A DNA stretch of 38,024 bases from Oxalobacteraceae bacterium UBA6704 (lineage in GTDB: Bacteria; Pseudomonadota; Gammaproteobacteria; Burkholderiales; Burkholderiaceae_D). Below the pieces are notes generated by a model. It was not told the DNA's origin, ran no database searches, and was given only the letters and a program-made list of their open reading frames with translations. Shown one piece after another: positions 16,120 through 24,041 of the stretch. The stretch spans positions 1 through 38,024 of the forward strand of contig DKJA01000157.1 in assembly GCA_002454505.1 (NCBI GenBank), in the 5' to 3' direction. Position 1 is the stretch's first letter; every line of letters begins with the position of its first letter. The position numbers were made by a program, and so were the translations under genes.

Positions 16120-16134
16120 ACGGAGGATCCGGTC

Positions 16135-17565
16135 ATGAAAACCATCGACAAGATTTACATCGGCGGCGAGTTCGCCACCCCGCACGGCACTGAAGTGATG
16201 GAGCTGTTCAACCCCGCCACCAGCGCGCTTGCGGCGCGCGTGCAGCTGGCGGACGAAGTGGATACGCAGCGCGCCATCGCCGCTGCGACAGCGGCCTACA
16301 AGAGCTGGCGGCACACCACGCGCGAACAGCGCATGGACTACCTGCAGCGCCTGCACGACGTGGTGGCGCAGCATGAAGCGGAGATGATCGCCACGATGGT
16401 CGAGGAATACGGCGGCCCCCTGACCATCAGCACCGGTACCACGCGCCGTGCCGCGGCGTCGTTCGCGTCGGCGAAGAAAATCCTGGCCAACTACCAGTTC
16501 GAACGGCAGGCGGGTACGGCCAAAGTGGTGATGGAGCCGCTCGGCGTCGTGGGGCTGATCACGCCATGGAATGCCAACTACGGCTTCATCTGCAGCAAGC
16601 TGTCGATGGCACTGGCCGCCGGCAGCACTGTCGTCATCAAGCCTTCCGAACTGTCGTCGGCGCAGACCGAACTGCTGACGCGCATCCTGCACCAGGCGGG
16701 CCTGCCGGCCGGGGTGCTGAATATCGTCACGGGCCGCGGCGACACGGTCGGCGCCGAAATCACCCGCCATCCGGACATCGCCAAGATCTCCTTCACCGGT
16801 TCCACTGCCGTCGGCAAGGCCATCGCCCGCGGCGCGGTCGACACGATGAAGCGCGTGACGCTGGAACTGGGCGGCAAGTCGCCGACGATCCTGCTGGACG
16901 ATGCCGATTTCGCCAAGGCGATGCCGCTGGCGATTGCCGCCGCGACGATGAACAGCGGCCAGGCCTGCCTGGCCGGCACGCGGCTGCTGGTGCCGCAACA
17001 CCGGCTGGAAGAAGCACACCGGCTGGCGGTAGAACAGATGGAAGCGCTGCAGGTTGGCAATCCCCGCGACGCTGCGACGAAGATCGGCCCGATGGTCACG
17101 CAAACGCAGTGGCAGCGCGTGCAGGGTTATATCCGCAAGGGCATCGAGGAGGGCGCCACGCTGCTGACGGGCGGCGCAGGCAAGCCGGCCGGCCTGGAAG
17201 ACGGCTGGTTCGTCCGCCCGACCATCTTCGGCAATGTGCGCAACGACATGACCATCGCCCGCGAGGAGATCTTCGGCCCGGTGCTGTCCATCATCCCGTA
17301 CCGGGACGAGGAAGACGCCATCGCGATCGCCAACGACACGCCTTATGGCCTGCACGGCTACGTGTTCGGCGGCGACTTGGCTCGGGCCAATCGCGTGGCC
17401 GCGCGCATCGTTGCCGGACGCGTGTTCGTCAACGGGCTGTATGATGAGCCGGAAGCGCCGTTCGGCGGTTTCCGGCAATCGGGCCTGGGCCGCGAGTTCG
17501 GCATCTTTGGCTTCGAACAGTACCTGGAACCGAAGGCCCTGCTGGGATATGACCACCCCCTCTAG
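16135..17565 (+). CDS. NAD(P)-dependent aldehyde dehydrogenase
   Basis: A 476-residue enzyme of the aldehyde dehydrogenase superfamily, which oxidises aldehydes to acids with NAD(P)+. Visible motifs are PWNANYGF and KPSELSS in the cofactor domain, FTGSTAVGK, LELGGKSP with general-base Glu244, and GQACLAG with nucleophile Cys278. The C terminus has EAPFGGFRQSGLGRE. The substrate cannot be told from sequence. GGAGGA lies 8 bases before the start. The AraC-type gene begins inside the last 17 bases, so both are probably made from one transcript, and the regulator may control this gene. Confidence 0.92.
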   Translation: MKTIDKIYIGGEFATPHGTEVMELFNPATSALAARVQLADEVDTQRAIAAATAAYKSWRHTTREQRMDYLQRLHDVVAQHEAEMIATMVEEYGGPLTISTGTTRRAAASFASAKKILANYQFERQAGTAKVVMEPLGVVGLITPWNANYGFICSKLSMALAAGSTVVIKPSELSSAQTELLTRILHQAGLPAGVLNIVTGRGDTVGAEITRHPDIAKISFTGSTAVGKAIARGAVDTMKRVTLELGGKSPTILLDDADFAKAMPLAIAAATMNSGQACLAGTRLLVPQHRLEEAHRLAVEQMEALQVGNPRDAATKIGPMVTQTQWQRVQGYIRKGIEEGATLLTGGAGKPAGLEDGWFVRPTIFGNVRNDMTIAREEIFGPVLSIIPYRDEEDAIAIANDTPYGLHGYVFGGDLARANRVAARIVAGRVFVNGLYDEPEAPFGGFRQSGLGREFGIFGFEQYLEPKALLGYDHPL

Positions 17566-18469
17566 TACGACACTGCAAACTCTAAGACGCGCGGTGCGGC
17601 GTCATTTCGCCGGCGTGCCGGCCGGCCAGCGCGACGTGGCCACCAGCATCCCGTGGCTGACCTTCATCCGCATCGCCGCGCCCACGCCCACAGGGCAGGG
17701 CATGCTGGAACCGTCCATGTGCCTGCTGGTGCAGGGGCAGAAGCAGCTGCTGCTGGGGCAGGACGTGCTGGATTATGGCGCCGGCAGCTATGTGCTGTCG
17801 GCCGTGGACATGCCCGTCTCCGGCCAGGTCACCCATGCGACGGCCACGCAGCCCTACCTGGGTATCCGCATCGACCTCGATCCGAAGGAGGTGGCCGCCT
17901 TCCTGCTGGAGATGGAGCCCGCCGTGGCACCGGCACAACAGGGGCGGCCTGCTGCCTACATCGAGCAGGCCGATGCCGCGCTGCTGGACGTGTTCCGCCG
18001 CCTCGTCGACCTGCTGGACCGCCCGCGCGACGTGGCCGTGCTGGCGCGGCTGCTGAAACAGGAGCTGACGTATCACCTGTTGATGGCGCCGTCCGGCGGC
18101 ACGCTGGCCGCGGCGGTGCTGGGCAGCAGCGGCGAGCCGGCCGTCGGCAAGGCGATCCGGTGGATCCGCGACCATTACGACGAGCCTTTGAAGATCGATG
18201 CGCTGGCGCGGCACGTCCGCCTCAGCGCCTCGGTGCTGCACCGCCGCTTCAAGCAGGTGACGGTGATGAGCCCCCTGCAGTACCAGAAGCACGTGCGGCT
18301 GCTGGAAGCGCGCAAGCTGCTGATGAATGGCGGCGTGGAGGCCGCCACCGTGGCCTTCCGCGTCGGCTACGAAAGCCCGTCGCAGTTCAGCCGCGAGTAC
18401 CGCCGGCTGTTCGGCGCGCCGCCGCTGCGGGACGCCGAACAGCTGCGGCACCAGCTGCCCGAGCCCTGA
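17549..18469 (+). CDS. AraC-family transcriptional regulator with AraC_N cupin-like domain
   Basis: A 306-residue protein. The N-terminal domain (EPSMCLLVQGQKQLLLGQDVLDYGAGSYVL) fits the AraC_N type ligand-binding fold. The C-terminal part from about residue 205 has two helix-turn-helix units: LKIDALARHVRLSASVLHRRFKQ and ATVAFRVGYESPSQFSREYRRLFG. The latter is the diagnostic AraC signature. The ATG at 17549 overlaps the aldehyde dehydrogenase gene; longer in-frame starts within that gene would add non-homologous residues. Its stop codon abuts that of the convergent short-chain dehydrogenase with no gap (TGATCA). Such regulators commonly control neighbouring oxidoreductase genes, which is the likely role here. 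Confidence 0.88.
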   Translation: MTTPSSTTLQTLRRAVRRHFAGVPAGQRDVATSIPWLTFIRIAAPTPTGQGMLEPSMCLLVQGQKQLLLGQDVLDYGAGSYVLSAVDMPVSGQVTHATATQPYLGIRIDLDPKEVAAFLLEMEPAVAPAQQGRPAAYIEQADAALLDVFRRLVDLLDRPRDVAVLARLLKQELTYHLLMAPSGGTLAAAVLGSSGEPAVGKAIRWIRDHYDEPLKIDALARHVRLSASVLHRRFKQVTVMSPLQYQKHVRLLEARKLLMNGGVEAATVAFRVGYESPSQFSREYRRLFGAPPLRDAEQLRHQLPEP

Positions 18470-19216
18470 TCAGGCAGCAAAGCCACCATCGATATTCAGG
18501 CTGGCACCCGTCACGAAGCCCGCTTCCGCGCTGGCCAGGTAGGCCACCATGCCGGCGATCTCGCTGGCGTCGGCGTGGCGGTCCAGCGCCATCAGGCCGT
18601 GCATCGATTTGCCGAAGTCCGTGTCGGCCGGGTTCATGTCCGTGTTGACCGGCCCCGGCTGCACATTGTTGACCGTGATGCCGCGCGGGCCCAGGTCGCG
18701 CGACAGCCCCTGCACGAGGCCTTTCAGCGCCGATTTGCTCATCGCGTACAGCGCGGCACCCACGAACGGCATGCGGTCCGCATTGGTGCTGCCGATATTG
18801 ATCACGCGGCCACCTGCGCCCATGTGCGCCACGGCGGCCTTGATGGCGACGAACACGGCGCGCACGTTGACGGCCACCGTTGCATCGAAGTCCTCCAGCG
18901 TGGCCGTGGCGATGTCGCCGGCACGGAACACGCCGGCATTGTTGACGAGGATGTCCAGCCGGCCGAAGCGGCGCTGCACGTCGTCGATGGCGGTCGTCAG
19001 CGCCGCCGCGTCGGCCGCATCGACGCGCAATGCCACGGCCGTGCCGCCGGCGGTTTCGATTGCCGCGGCCAGCGCCTGGGCCGTATCGGCCGAGCTTTGA
19101 TAGGTGAAGGCGACCGTGGCGCCGTCGGCGGCCAGGCGGCGGACGATCGCTGCGCCGATGCCGCGCGAACCGCCGGAGACGAAAGCGACTTTGCCTTGCA
19201 GGTGATTGGTGGTCAT
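18470..19216 (-). CDS. Short-chain dehydrogenase/reductase (FabG-like)
   Basis: A 248-residue classical SDR oxidoreductase. GGSRGIG (15-21) is the NAD(P) glycine motif, NNAG (92-95) is present, and the catalytic set is Asn117, Ser143, Tyr157 and Lys161 (YAMSK). The C terminus ends in TGASLNIDGGFAA, typical of SDRs resembling 3-oxoacyl-ACP reductase. An Arg after the second glycine and no acidic residue at the end of strand 2 hint at NADPH. The true substrate is unknown. AAAGGAA precedes the start. The gene converges end to end with the AraC regulator and diverges from the DHH gene across a 218-base region. Confidence 0.92.
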   Translation of the reverse strand: MTTNHLQGKVAFVSGGSRGIGAAIVRRLAADGATVAFTYQSSADTAQALAAAIETAGGTAVALRVDAADAAALTTAIDDVQRRFGRLDILVNNAGVFRAGDIATATLEDFDATVAVNVRAVFVAIKAAVAHMGAGGRVINIGSTNADRMPFVGAALYAMSKSALKGLVQGLSRDLGPRGITVNNVQPGPVNTDMNPADTDFGKSMHGLMALDRHADASEIAGMVAYLASAEAGFVTGASLNIDGGFAA

Positions 19217-19255
19217 GATGTTTCCTTTAGAAGTGGTTGGGATGGATGCAGTATC

Positions 19256-19315
19256 TTCCTTTCATTCCTTGTCCGCTAGCCGGTAAAAGCGATCATCAGT
19301 TTCAACTGAAAGGAA
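19256..19315. repeat. Inverted repeats in the divergent SDR/DHH control region
   Basis: TTCCTTTC at 19256-19263 is complementary to GAAAGGAA at 19308-19315, with 44 bases between. A second dyad, CAGTT-TC-AACTG (about 19297-19308), touches the right arm. The 218-base region between the two divergent genes otherwise shows no gene. These dyads are candidate operator sites; the binding protein is unknown. Confidence 0.35.
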
Positions 19316-19373
19316 TAGCGAGGCAAAGCCGCCACGTTTAGATTCCGTTAGGCAATAGCTATCAAGAAATGTT

Positions 19374-19402
19374 TTGTAGGCAACCCGAACCGGGTCTACC
19401 AT
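19374..19402 (+). promoter_or_regulatory. Weak sigma70-like promoter for the DHH phosphoesterase gene
   Basis: TTGTAG, a 17-base spacer and TACCAT form a weak sigma70-type promoter ending 32 bases before the start codon. The -10 hexamer lies within the 14-base word CCGGGTCTACCATG shared with the aldehyde dehydrogenase upstream region. Confidence 0.35.
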
Positions 19403-19434
19403 GGTCATTCTTCCTTTTCGTAAAGGGGTCTTTC

Positions 19435-20370
19435 ATGTCAGAAGCTGCAAAATTTCGCCTCGTCACGCGCAGCGATTTCGACGGTCTGGTCTGCGCCGTG
19501 CTGCTGAAACACCTGGACCTGATCGACGACATCGTCTTCGTCCATCCGAAGGACATGCAGGACGGGAAGATCGCCATCACGCGCCGCGACATCACGACGA
19601 ACCTGCCGTACGTGCCGGGCGCCTACCTGGCATTCGACCACCATCTGTCGGAAACGCTGCGCAACACGGGGCGCCCGGAAAACCACGTGATCCGTGCCGA
19701 TGCGCCGTCGGCCGCGCGCGTCGTGTACGACTACTACGGCGGCGCGCGCACGTTCCCGGCCACATGGCAAGCCATGCTTGCCGCCGTCGACAAGGGCGAC
19801 TCGGCGCAGTTCTCGCGCGACGAGGTGCTCAATCCGAAGGGCTGGGACCTGCTCAATTTCCTGATGGATGCCCGCACGGGCCTGGGCCGCTTCCGCGAAT
19901 TCCGCATCTCCAACTACACGCTGATGATGGACCTGATCGACGCGTGCCGCCACCTGACCATCGACCAGATCATGGCGCTGCCGGACGTGCGCGAACGCCG
20001 CGAGCTGTACTTCCAGCATGCCGAGTCGTGCCGCCGGCAGATCCGCCGCTGCGCCACCGCGCACGGCAATCTGGTGGTACTCGACCTGCGCAACGAGGAG
20101 ATGATCTATGCCGGCAACCGCTTCGTCATCTATGCGCTGTTCCCCGATGCGAACATCTCGATCCACGTGCTGTGGGGACTGAAGCAGAAGAACACCGTGT
20201 TCGCGACCGGCAAATCGATCCTGAACCGCACGTCCAACACGAATATCGGCGCGCTGATGCTCGAATACGGCGGCGGCGGCCATGCCAATGCGGGCACCTG
20301 CCAGGTGGACAACGAGATCGCCGAGGAAGTGCTGGGCGCGCTGGTGGCGCGCATCAACGCCGAAGGCTGA
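19435..20370 (+). CDS. DHH/DHHA1-family phosphoesterase (exopolyphosphatase or NrnA-like)
   Basis: A 311-residue protein of the size of NrnA-like single-protein DHH phosphoesterases. Metal-binding motifs are TRSDFDGLVCA (Asp14, Asp16) and FDHHLSE (Asp68, His69, His70). GGGGHANAGTC (279-289) is the substrate-binding DHHA1 signature. Family members hydrolyse short oligonucleotides, pAp, cyclic dinucleotide products or polyphosphate; which applies here cannot be read from sequence. An earlier in-frame ATG at 19369 would lie inside the promoter. The ATG at 19435 follows AAAGGGG at good spacing. It appears to be a single-gene unit: the next promoter lies just after its stop. Confidence 0.82.
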   Translation: MSEAAKFRLVTRSDFDGLVCAVLLKHLDLIDDIVFVHPKDMQDGKIAITRRDITTNLPYVPGAYLAFDHHLSETLRNTGRPENHVIRADAPSAARVVYDYYGGARTFPATWQAMLAAVDKGDSAQFSRDEVLNPKGWDLLNFLMDARTGLGRFREFRISNYTLMMDLIDACRHLTIDQIMALPDVRERRELYFQHAESCRRQIRRCATAHGNLVVLDLRNEEMIYAGNRFVIYALFPDANISIHVLWGLKQKNTVFATGKSILNRTSNTNIGALMLEYGGGGHANAGTCQVDNEIAEEVLGALVARINAEG

Positions 20371-20383
20371 TACGCTGTCCAGC

Positions 20384-20413
20384 TTGAAGAACGGGGCCTG
20401 CCTTGCCTAGAAT
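20384..20413 (+). promoter_or_regulatory. Sigma70-type promoter for the DUF1326 operon
   Basis: TTGAAG (20384-20389), an 18-base spacer and TAGAAT (20408-20413) make a good sigma70-type match, four of six and five of six bases. Transcription would start near 20420, about 25 bases before the ATG at 20445. Confidence 0.6.
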
Positions 20414-20444
20414 GGAAGGTGCCGCGCCGCGGCAAGGAGTCTGC

Positions 20445-21059
20445 ATGGAGGAGCGCATGAGCTATCACCTGGAAGGCCGCCTGCTGGAAGTGTGCAACTG
20501 CAACGTCCTGTGCCCGTGCTGGATCGGCGAGGACCCGGATAACGGCACCTGCGACACGATCGTTGCATGGCGCATCGACAAGGGCGCCGTCGATGGCGTC
20601 GAAGTGGGCGGCAACACCATTGCCGCCGTCGCCCACATTCCCGGCAATATCCTGGCCGGCCACTGGCGCGCCGCCATCTTCGTCGACCGGAATGCGTCGG
20701 CGGCGCAGGAACAGGCGCTGCTGAAGGTGTTCACCGGCCAGGCCGGTGGCCCCGTCGCCGATCTCGCCGCACTGATCGGCGAAGTGGTTTCCGTCGAGCG
20801 GGCGCCGATCCGCTTCACCGTCAACGAAGGCAAGGGCGAGCTGGCCATCGGCACCGATTACTACGCCGAGCTGGAGCCGTACCGGGGCGCACTGGGTGGC
20901 TTGACGACGCTGACCGACACCGTGTTCTCGACCGTGCCCGGCGCCCCCGTCTTTGTCGGCAAGGCGCCGGCCTACCGCTCGCACAATGCCACGCTGGGCA
21001 TCCGGCTGGACCTCAGCAATCATAACGCCCTGCAAAGCACGTTCTCCTTCGATGGCTGA
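20445..21059 (+). CDS. DUF1326 cysteine-motif protein
   Basis: A 204-residue protein with no signal peptide. The N terminus holds EVCNCNVLCPCW (Cys17, Cys19, Cys23, Cys25), the hallmark of DUF1326, which suggests metal binding or redox chemistry. The remainder (IPGNILAGHWRAAIFVDRNAS, APIRFTVNEGKGELAIG) fits the family. Function is not established. Two starts are possible: 20445, with AAGGAG 5 bases upstream, and 20457, where GGAGGAG is only 3 bases away; spacing favours 20445. It overlaps the DUF2182 gene by 8 bases. DUF1326 and DUF2182 proteins are often encoded together, pointing to one shared process. Confidence 0.85.
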   Translation: MEERMSYHLEGRLLEVCNCNVLCPCWIGEDPDNGTCDTIVAWRIDKGAVDGVEVGGNTIAAVAHIPGNILAGHWRAAIFVDRNASAAQEQALLKVFTGQAGGPVADLAALIGEVVSVERAPIRFTVNEGKGELAIGTDYYAELEPYRGALGGLTTLTDTVFSTVPGAPVFVGKAPAYRSHNATLGIRLDLSNHNALQSTFSFDG

Positions 21060-21828
21060 CAGCGCGAGCCATCACCAGCGGGCCTTCCTGCCGCTGCTGG
21101 CCGCACTGGTCGCGCTGGCCTGGCTGACGCTGTGGGCGTGGTCGCGCAGCCCGTACGGCCGCTATCTCGCGCATGGCGACTGGACGGCGGATGGTCCGGC
21201 CGCCGCACTGTGTCGTGCCGGCGGCCCGCTCGTTCCGCTGGTGCTGACGGCTGCCGCATGGATCGTCATGACGGCGGCGATGATGCTGCCCACCACCTTG
21301 CCCCTGTTCGATACGTTCGGCCGCGTCGTCGCCCGCCGGCCCGACCGCAGACGCCTGCTGCTGTTGCTGGGGCTGGGCTATATGGCGGCGTGGGGCGGCT
21401 TCGGCATGTTCGTCCATGGCCTGCATACGGCCGTGCTGGCGCTGCTGCCGGTGCCGGCCCGGTATGGCTGGCTGGCCGGCGCGGCCACGATCGCACTGGC
21501 CGGCGCCTTCCAGTTCAGCAGCCTGAAACGGCGCTGCCTGGCGCAGTGCCGTTCGCCGCTGCCGTTCGTGTCGCGGCATTGGCGCGGCACTGCACCTGCG
21601 TGGAATTCGTTCACGCTGGGCGCGCATCACGGCCTGTTCTGCGTGGGCTGCTGCTGGGCGTTGATGCTGCTGATGTTCGTCGTCGGCATGGGCAGCCTGG
21701 GCTGGATGCTCGTGCTGGCGGCCGCCATGGCGGTGGAAAAGAACGAGCGGTGGGGGCGTTATCTCGGCACGCCGTTGGGCGTGGCCTTGCTGGCCTGGGC
21801 GGGCTTGCTGGTGTGGCGTCATGCGTGA
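21052..21828 (+). CDS. DUF2182 predicted metal-binding integral membrane protein
   Basis: A 258-residue membrane protein with about six or seven spans, starting LPLLAALVALAWLTLWAW. Family features are WIVMTAAMMLPTTLPL, the cysteine pair in LKRRCLAQCRSPL, HHGLFCVGCCWALM with His and Cys residues inside a membrane helix, and GMGSLGWM followed by AVEKNER. The His/Cys residues within membrane spans suggest a metal or redox centre; databases describe the family as predicted metal-binding. It overlaps DUF1326 upstream by 8 bases and eamA downstream by 8 bases, so all three are translationally coupled. Confidence 0.85.
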   Translation: MADSASHHQRAFLPLLAALVALAWLTLWAWSRSPYGRYLAHGDWTADGPAAALCRAGGPLVPLVLTAAAWIVMTAAMMLPTTLPLFDTFGRVVARRPDRRRLLLLLGLGYMAAWGGFGMFVHGLHTAVLALLPVPARYGWLAGAATIALAGAFQFSSLKRRCLAQCRSPLPFVSRHWRGTAPAWNSFTLGAHHGLFCVGCCWALMLLMFVVGMGSLGWMLVLAAAMAVEKNERWGRYLGTPLGVALLAWAGLLVWRHA

Positions 21829-22720
21829 ACGCGGCGCGGCGTTCGCGCAGACGGCCGCCTTGACCGTCATCGCGATGGTGGCGTTTGCCGCCAATTCGCT
21901 GCTGTGCCGTCTCGCCTTGCAGCGGGCCGCCATCGATCCCGTTTCCTTCGGCGCCATCCGGCTCGTGTCGGGCGCCATCGCACTGGCCGTGCTGGTGCGG
22001 CTGCGCGCAGGCGAGCGCAAGGCTGCTGCCGGGGACTGGCCGGCCGCGCTGGCGCTGTTTGCCTATGTCGCGTGCTTTTCGCTGGCTTACCGCAGCCTGG
22101 CGGCGGGAGCGGGCGCCCTGATCCTGTTCGGCGCCGTGCAGCTGACCATGTTTGCCGCCGGCTTGCGGCACGGCGAGCGGTTTGCGTTGCGCGCCTGGGC
22201 CGGCCTGGCGGTGGCGGTTGGCGGCCTGGCCTATCTGCTCATGCCGGGTGTGGCGGCGCCCCCGGCGCACGGCGCGCTGCTGATGGCGGTGGCCGGCGTG
22301 GCATGGGGCGTGTATTCGCTGCGCGGGCGCGGCGTGGCCGATCCGCTGGGCGCCACGGCGGCGAATTTCCTGCGCGCGGCGCCGCTGGGGATCGTGCTGT
22401 GCCTGCCGTTTGTCGCCAGTCTGCATGCGGGCTTCGACGGCGTGCTGCTGGCGCTGGCGTCCGGTGCCGTGACGTCCGGCGCAGGGTATGCGATCTGGTA
22501 CACGGCGCTGCGGGGGCTGACCGCGCTGCAGGCCGCGACCGTGCAGTTATCCGTGCCGCCGCTGGCCGCATTCGGCGGCGTGCTGCTGCTGGCGGAACCG
22601 GTCACGCCGCGGCTGTTGCTCGCATCCGTTGCCATCCTCGGCGGGATCGCGCTGGTGCTGACGGCGAAACGCAAAACGGCGCAGCCTTCGCAGGCTGCGC
22701 CGTCGTCGCAACGTCCGTGA
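21821..22720 (+). CDS. EamA/DMT-superfamily transporter
   Basis: A 299-residue protein with ten hydrophobic spans in two homologous halves, as in the drug/metabolite transporter superfamily. The first half begins VIAMVAFAANSLLCRLAL and contains AYRSLAAGAGALILFGAVQLTMF; the second contains AVAGVAWGVYSLRGR and ends ILGGIALVLTAKRK. Substrate is unknown; such proteins often export amino acids or metabolites. It is the last gene of the DUF1326-DUF2182 operon by overlap, though the functional link is unproven. Its final codons also form the stem of a terminator serving the convergent gene. Confidence 0.88.
   Translation: MRERGAAFAQTAALTVIAMVAFAANSLLCRLALQRAAIDPVSFGAIRLVSGAIALAVLVRLRAGERKAAAGDWPAALALFAYVACFSLAYRSLAAGAGALILFGAVQLTMFAAGLRHGERFALRAWAGLAVAVGGLAYLLMPGVAAPPAHGALLMAVAGVAWGVYSLRGRGVADPLGATAANFLRAAPLGIVLCLPFVASLHAGFDGVLLALASGAVTSGAGYAIWYTALRGLTALQAATVQLSVPPLAAFGGVLLLAEPVTPRLLLASVAILGGIALVLTAKRKTAQPSQAAPSSQRP
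22673..22703 (-). terminator. Intrinsic terminator of the nitronate monooxygenase transcript, inside the eamA coding end
   Basis: ACGGCGCAGCC (22676-22686) pairs perfectly with GGCTGCGCCGT (22693-22703) around a six-base loop that can pair once more. Read on the - strand the stem is followed by TTT-GCG-TTT, so it suits termination of the - strand gene, whose stop lies 28 bases upstream. On the + strand no T-run follows. The hairpin encodes residues near the end of the EamA protein. Confidence 0.7.
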
Positions 22721-22731
22721 TGACCAGCTGA

Positions 22732-24006
22732 TCAGACGATCGCTTCGACTTCTTCCTTCTCCGGCAGTGCAATCCGGTTGTCCGTGCTGAACTGGTAATC
22801 CTTGAAGATGTGTTCCGCCGTCGGCAGCTGGTACTCGCCGTTGGCCAGCTTGTGCGTGGTGTCCTTCAGGCGGTACGTGTAGTGGCCGCACGTCCAGCAG
22901 TTGAAGTTGCGCATGTGCGTGCACAGGCACGTCTTGTCCATCACGTGGATACCCTTGTCGCTGCCGCCGTTGGCGACCACTTCGCGGTTGTACGAATTGA
23001 TGTATGAGCAGTTGCCCGTCGCGTCGAGCAGGTAGCCGTACGATTCGCAGCCGGGGCGCGTGTTGGTGCCGATGGCCGGCGTGTTGCGCAGCATGCGCAT
23101 CGGGTAGCCGGTCGGCGACACGCCGTTGACGATCACGTCTTCCTCGGATGCCTTGGCGTATTCCTGCTTGACCTTGGCCGGCAGGCCGCATTCCTTGGCG
23201 ATCGTGAAACGGGTGGCCACCTGCACGCCGGCCGCGCCCATCTCGAGGAACGAGACGGCGTCGCTGCCGGTGAAGATGCCGCCGGCGGCGATCACGGGAA
23301 TGTCCAGCTGCTCCTGCTTCATGTAACCGAGGATCTCGGCCATGATCGTGTGCAGGTCGTAGTCCTGCCAGTCTTCCAGGCCGAAGCCCAGGTGGCCGCC
23401 GGCCAGCGGGCCCTCGACGATGACGAAGTCGGGCAGCCGGTTCAGCTTCTGGTTCTTGCGCAGGAAGATCTGCAGCGCCCGCACGGACGACACGATGATG
23501 CCCAGCTTCGCTTCGCGGAAGCGCGGGTGGTCCGCCATCAGGCCGAAGGAATTGAAGTGCAGGCCGGCCGACAGCGTGATGCCGTCGATGCCCGCATCCA
23601 GCGCCGCGTTCAGGCGCACGCGCAGCGTTTCGCGCGGGCCGTTCATCGTCAGCTTTTCCATGCAGTTCACGAAGATCAGGCCGGGGCCTTTTTTCGCTTC
23701 CATCGTCTTGCCGATATGGAGGCGCTGCGCCTGCGCCAGGCGTTCCAGGTCGAACTGCACCACCGCCTTGTCCATATTGTTGATGTTGAACTTGTACAGC
23801 TTCGTCTTGTCCTTGACGAAGGTGGTGTCGAAGCGGCGGTCGGAAACGTCTTCCACCATCGCGTCGGAAATATGGCCGATACCGCCCAGGCGTGCCGCTT
23901 CGAGCGCCAGCTCGGACGTGGAAATGTCCACGCCCATGCCGCCGATCATGATGGGCACGTACTCTTTGTCGCCGAACCGCAGGCGGAAATCATCAACACG
24001 TTTCAT
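22732..24006 (-). CDS. Nitronate monooxygenase family FMN protein
   Basis: A 424-residue TIM-barrel flavoprotein of the nitronate monooxygenase (2-nitropropane dioxygenase) family. Motifs are VPIMIGGMGVDIS at the N terminus, VEGPLAGGHLGF with the conserved histidine, and IPVIAAGGIFTGSDAV followed by GAAGVQVATRF for the FMN phosphate. About 100 extra residues follow the barrel, with a cysteine cluster (CESYGY, NCSY, CLCTHMRNFNCWTCGH) that could bind metal. Family enzymes oxidise alkyl nitronates; the physiological substrate of this long form is not known. It lies 35 bases after yajQ on the same strand, probably in one transcript. Confidence 0.85.
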   Translation of the reverse strand: MKRVDDFRLRFGDKEYVPIMIGGMGVDISTSELALEAARLGGIGHISDAMVEDVSDRRFDTTFVKDKTKLYKFNINNMDKAVVQFDLERLAQAQRLHIGKTMEAKKGPGLIFVNCMEKLTMNGPRETLRVRLNAALDAGIDGITLSAGLHFNSFGLMADHPRFREAKLGIIVSSVRALQIFLRKNQKLNRLPDFVIVEGPLAGGHLGFGLEDWQDYDLHTIMAEILGYMKQEQLDIPVIAAGGIFTGSDAVSFLEMGAAGVQVATRFTIAKECGLPAKVKQEYAKASEEDVIVNGVSPTGYPMRMLRNTPAIGTNTRPGCESYGYLLDATGNCSYINSYNREVVANGGSDKGIHVMDKTCLCTHMRNFNCWTCGHYTYRLKDTTHKLANGEYQLPTAEHIFKDYQFSTDNRIALPEKEEVEAIV

Positions 24007-24041
24007 TGCTATCCTCAGGAACCACAGGCTTGCTTACTCGA

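Noticed and set aside
17345..17548. AraC-type regulator starting at 17345
   Set aside because: This stretch lies within the aldehyde dehydrogenase gene in another frame and encodes Ala/Arg/Ser-rich sequence unlike AraC_N domains.
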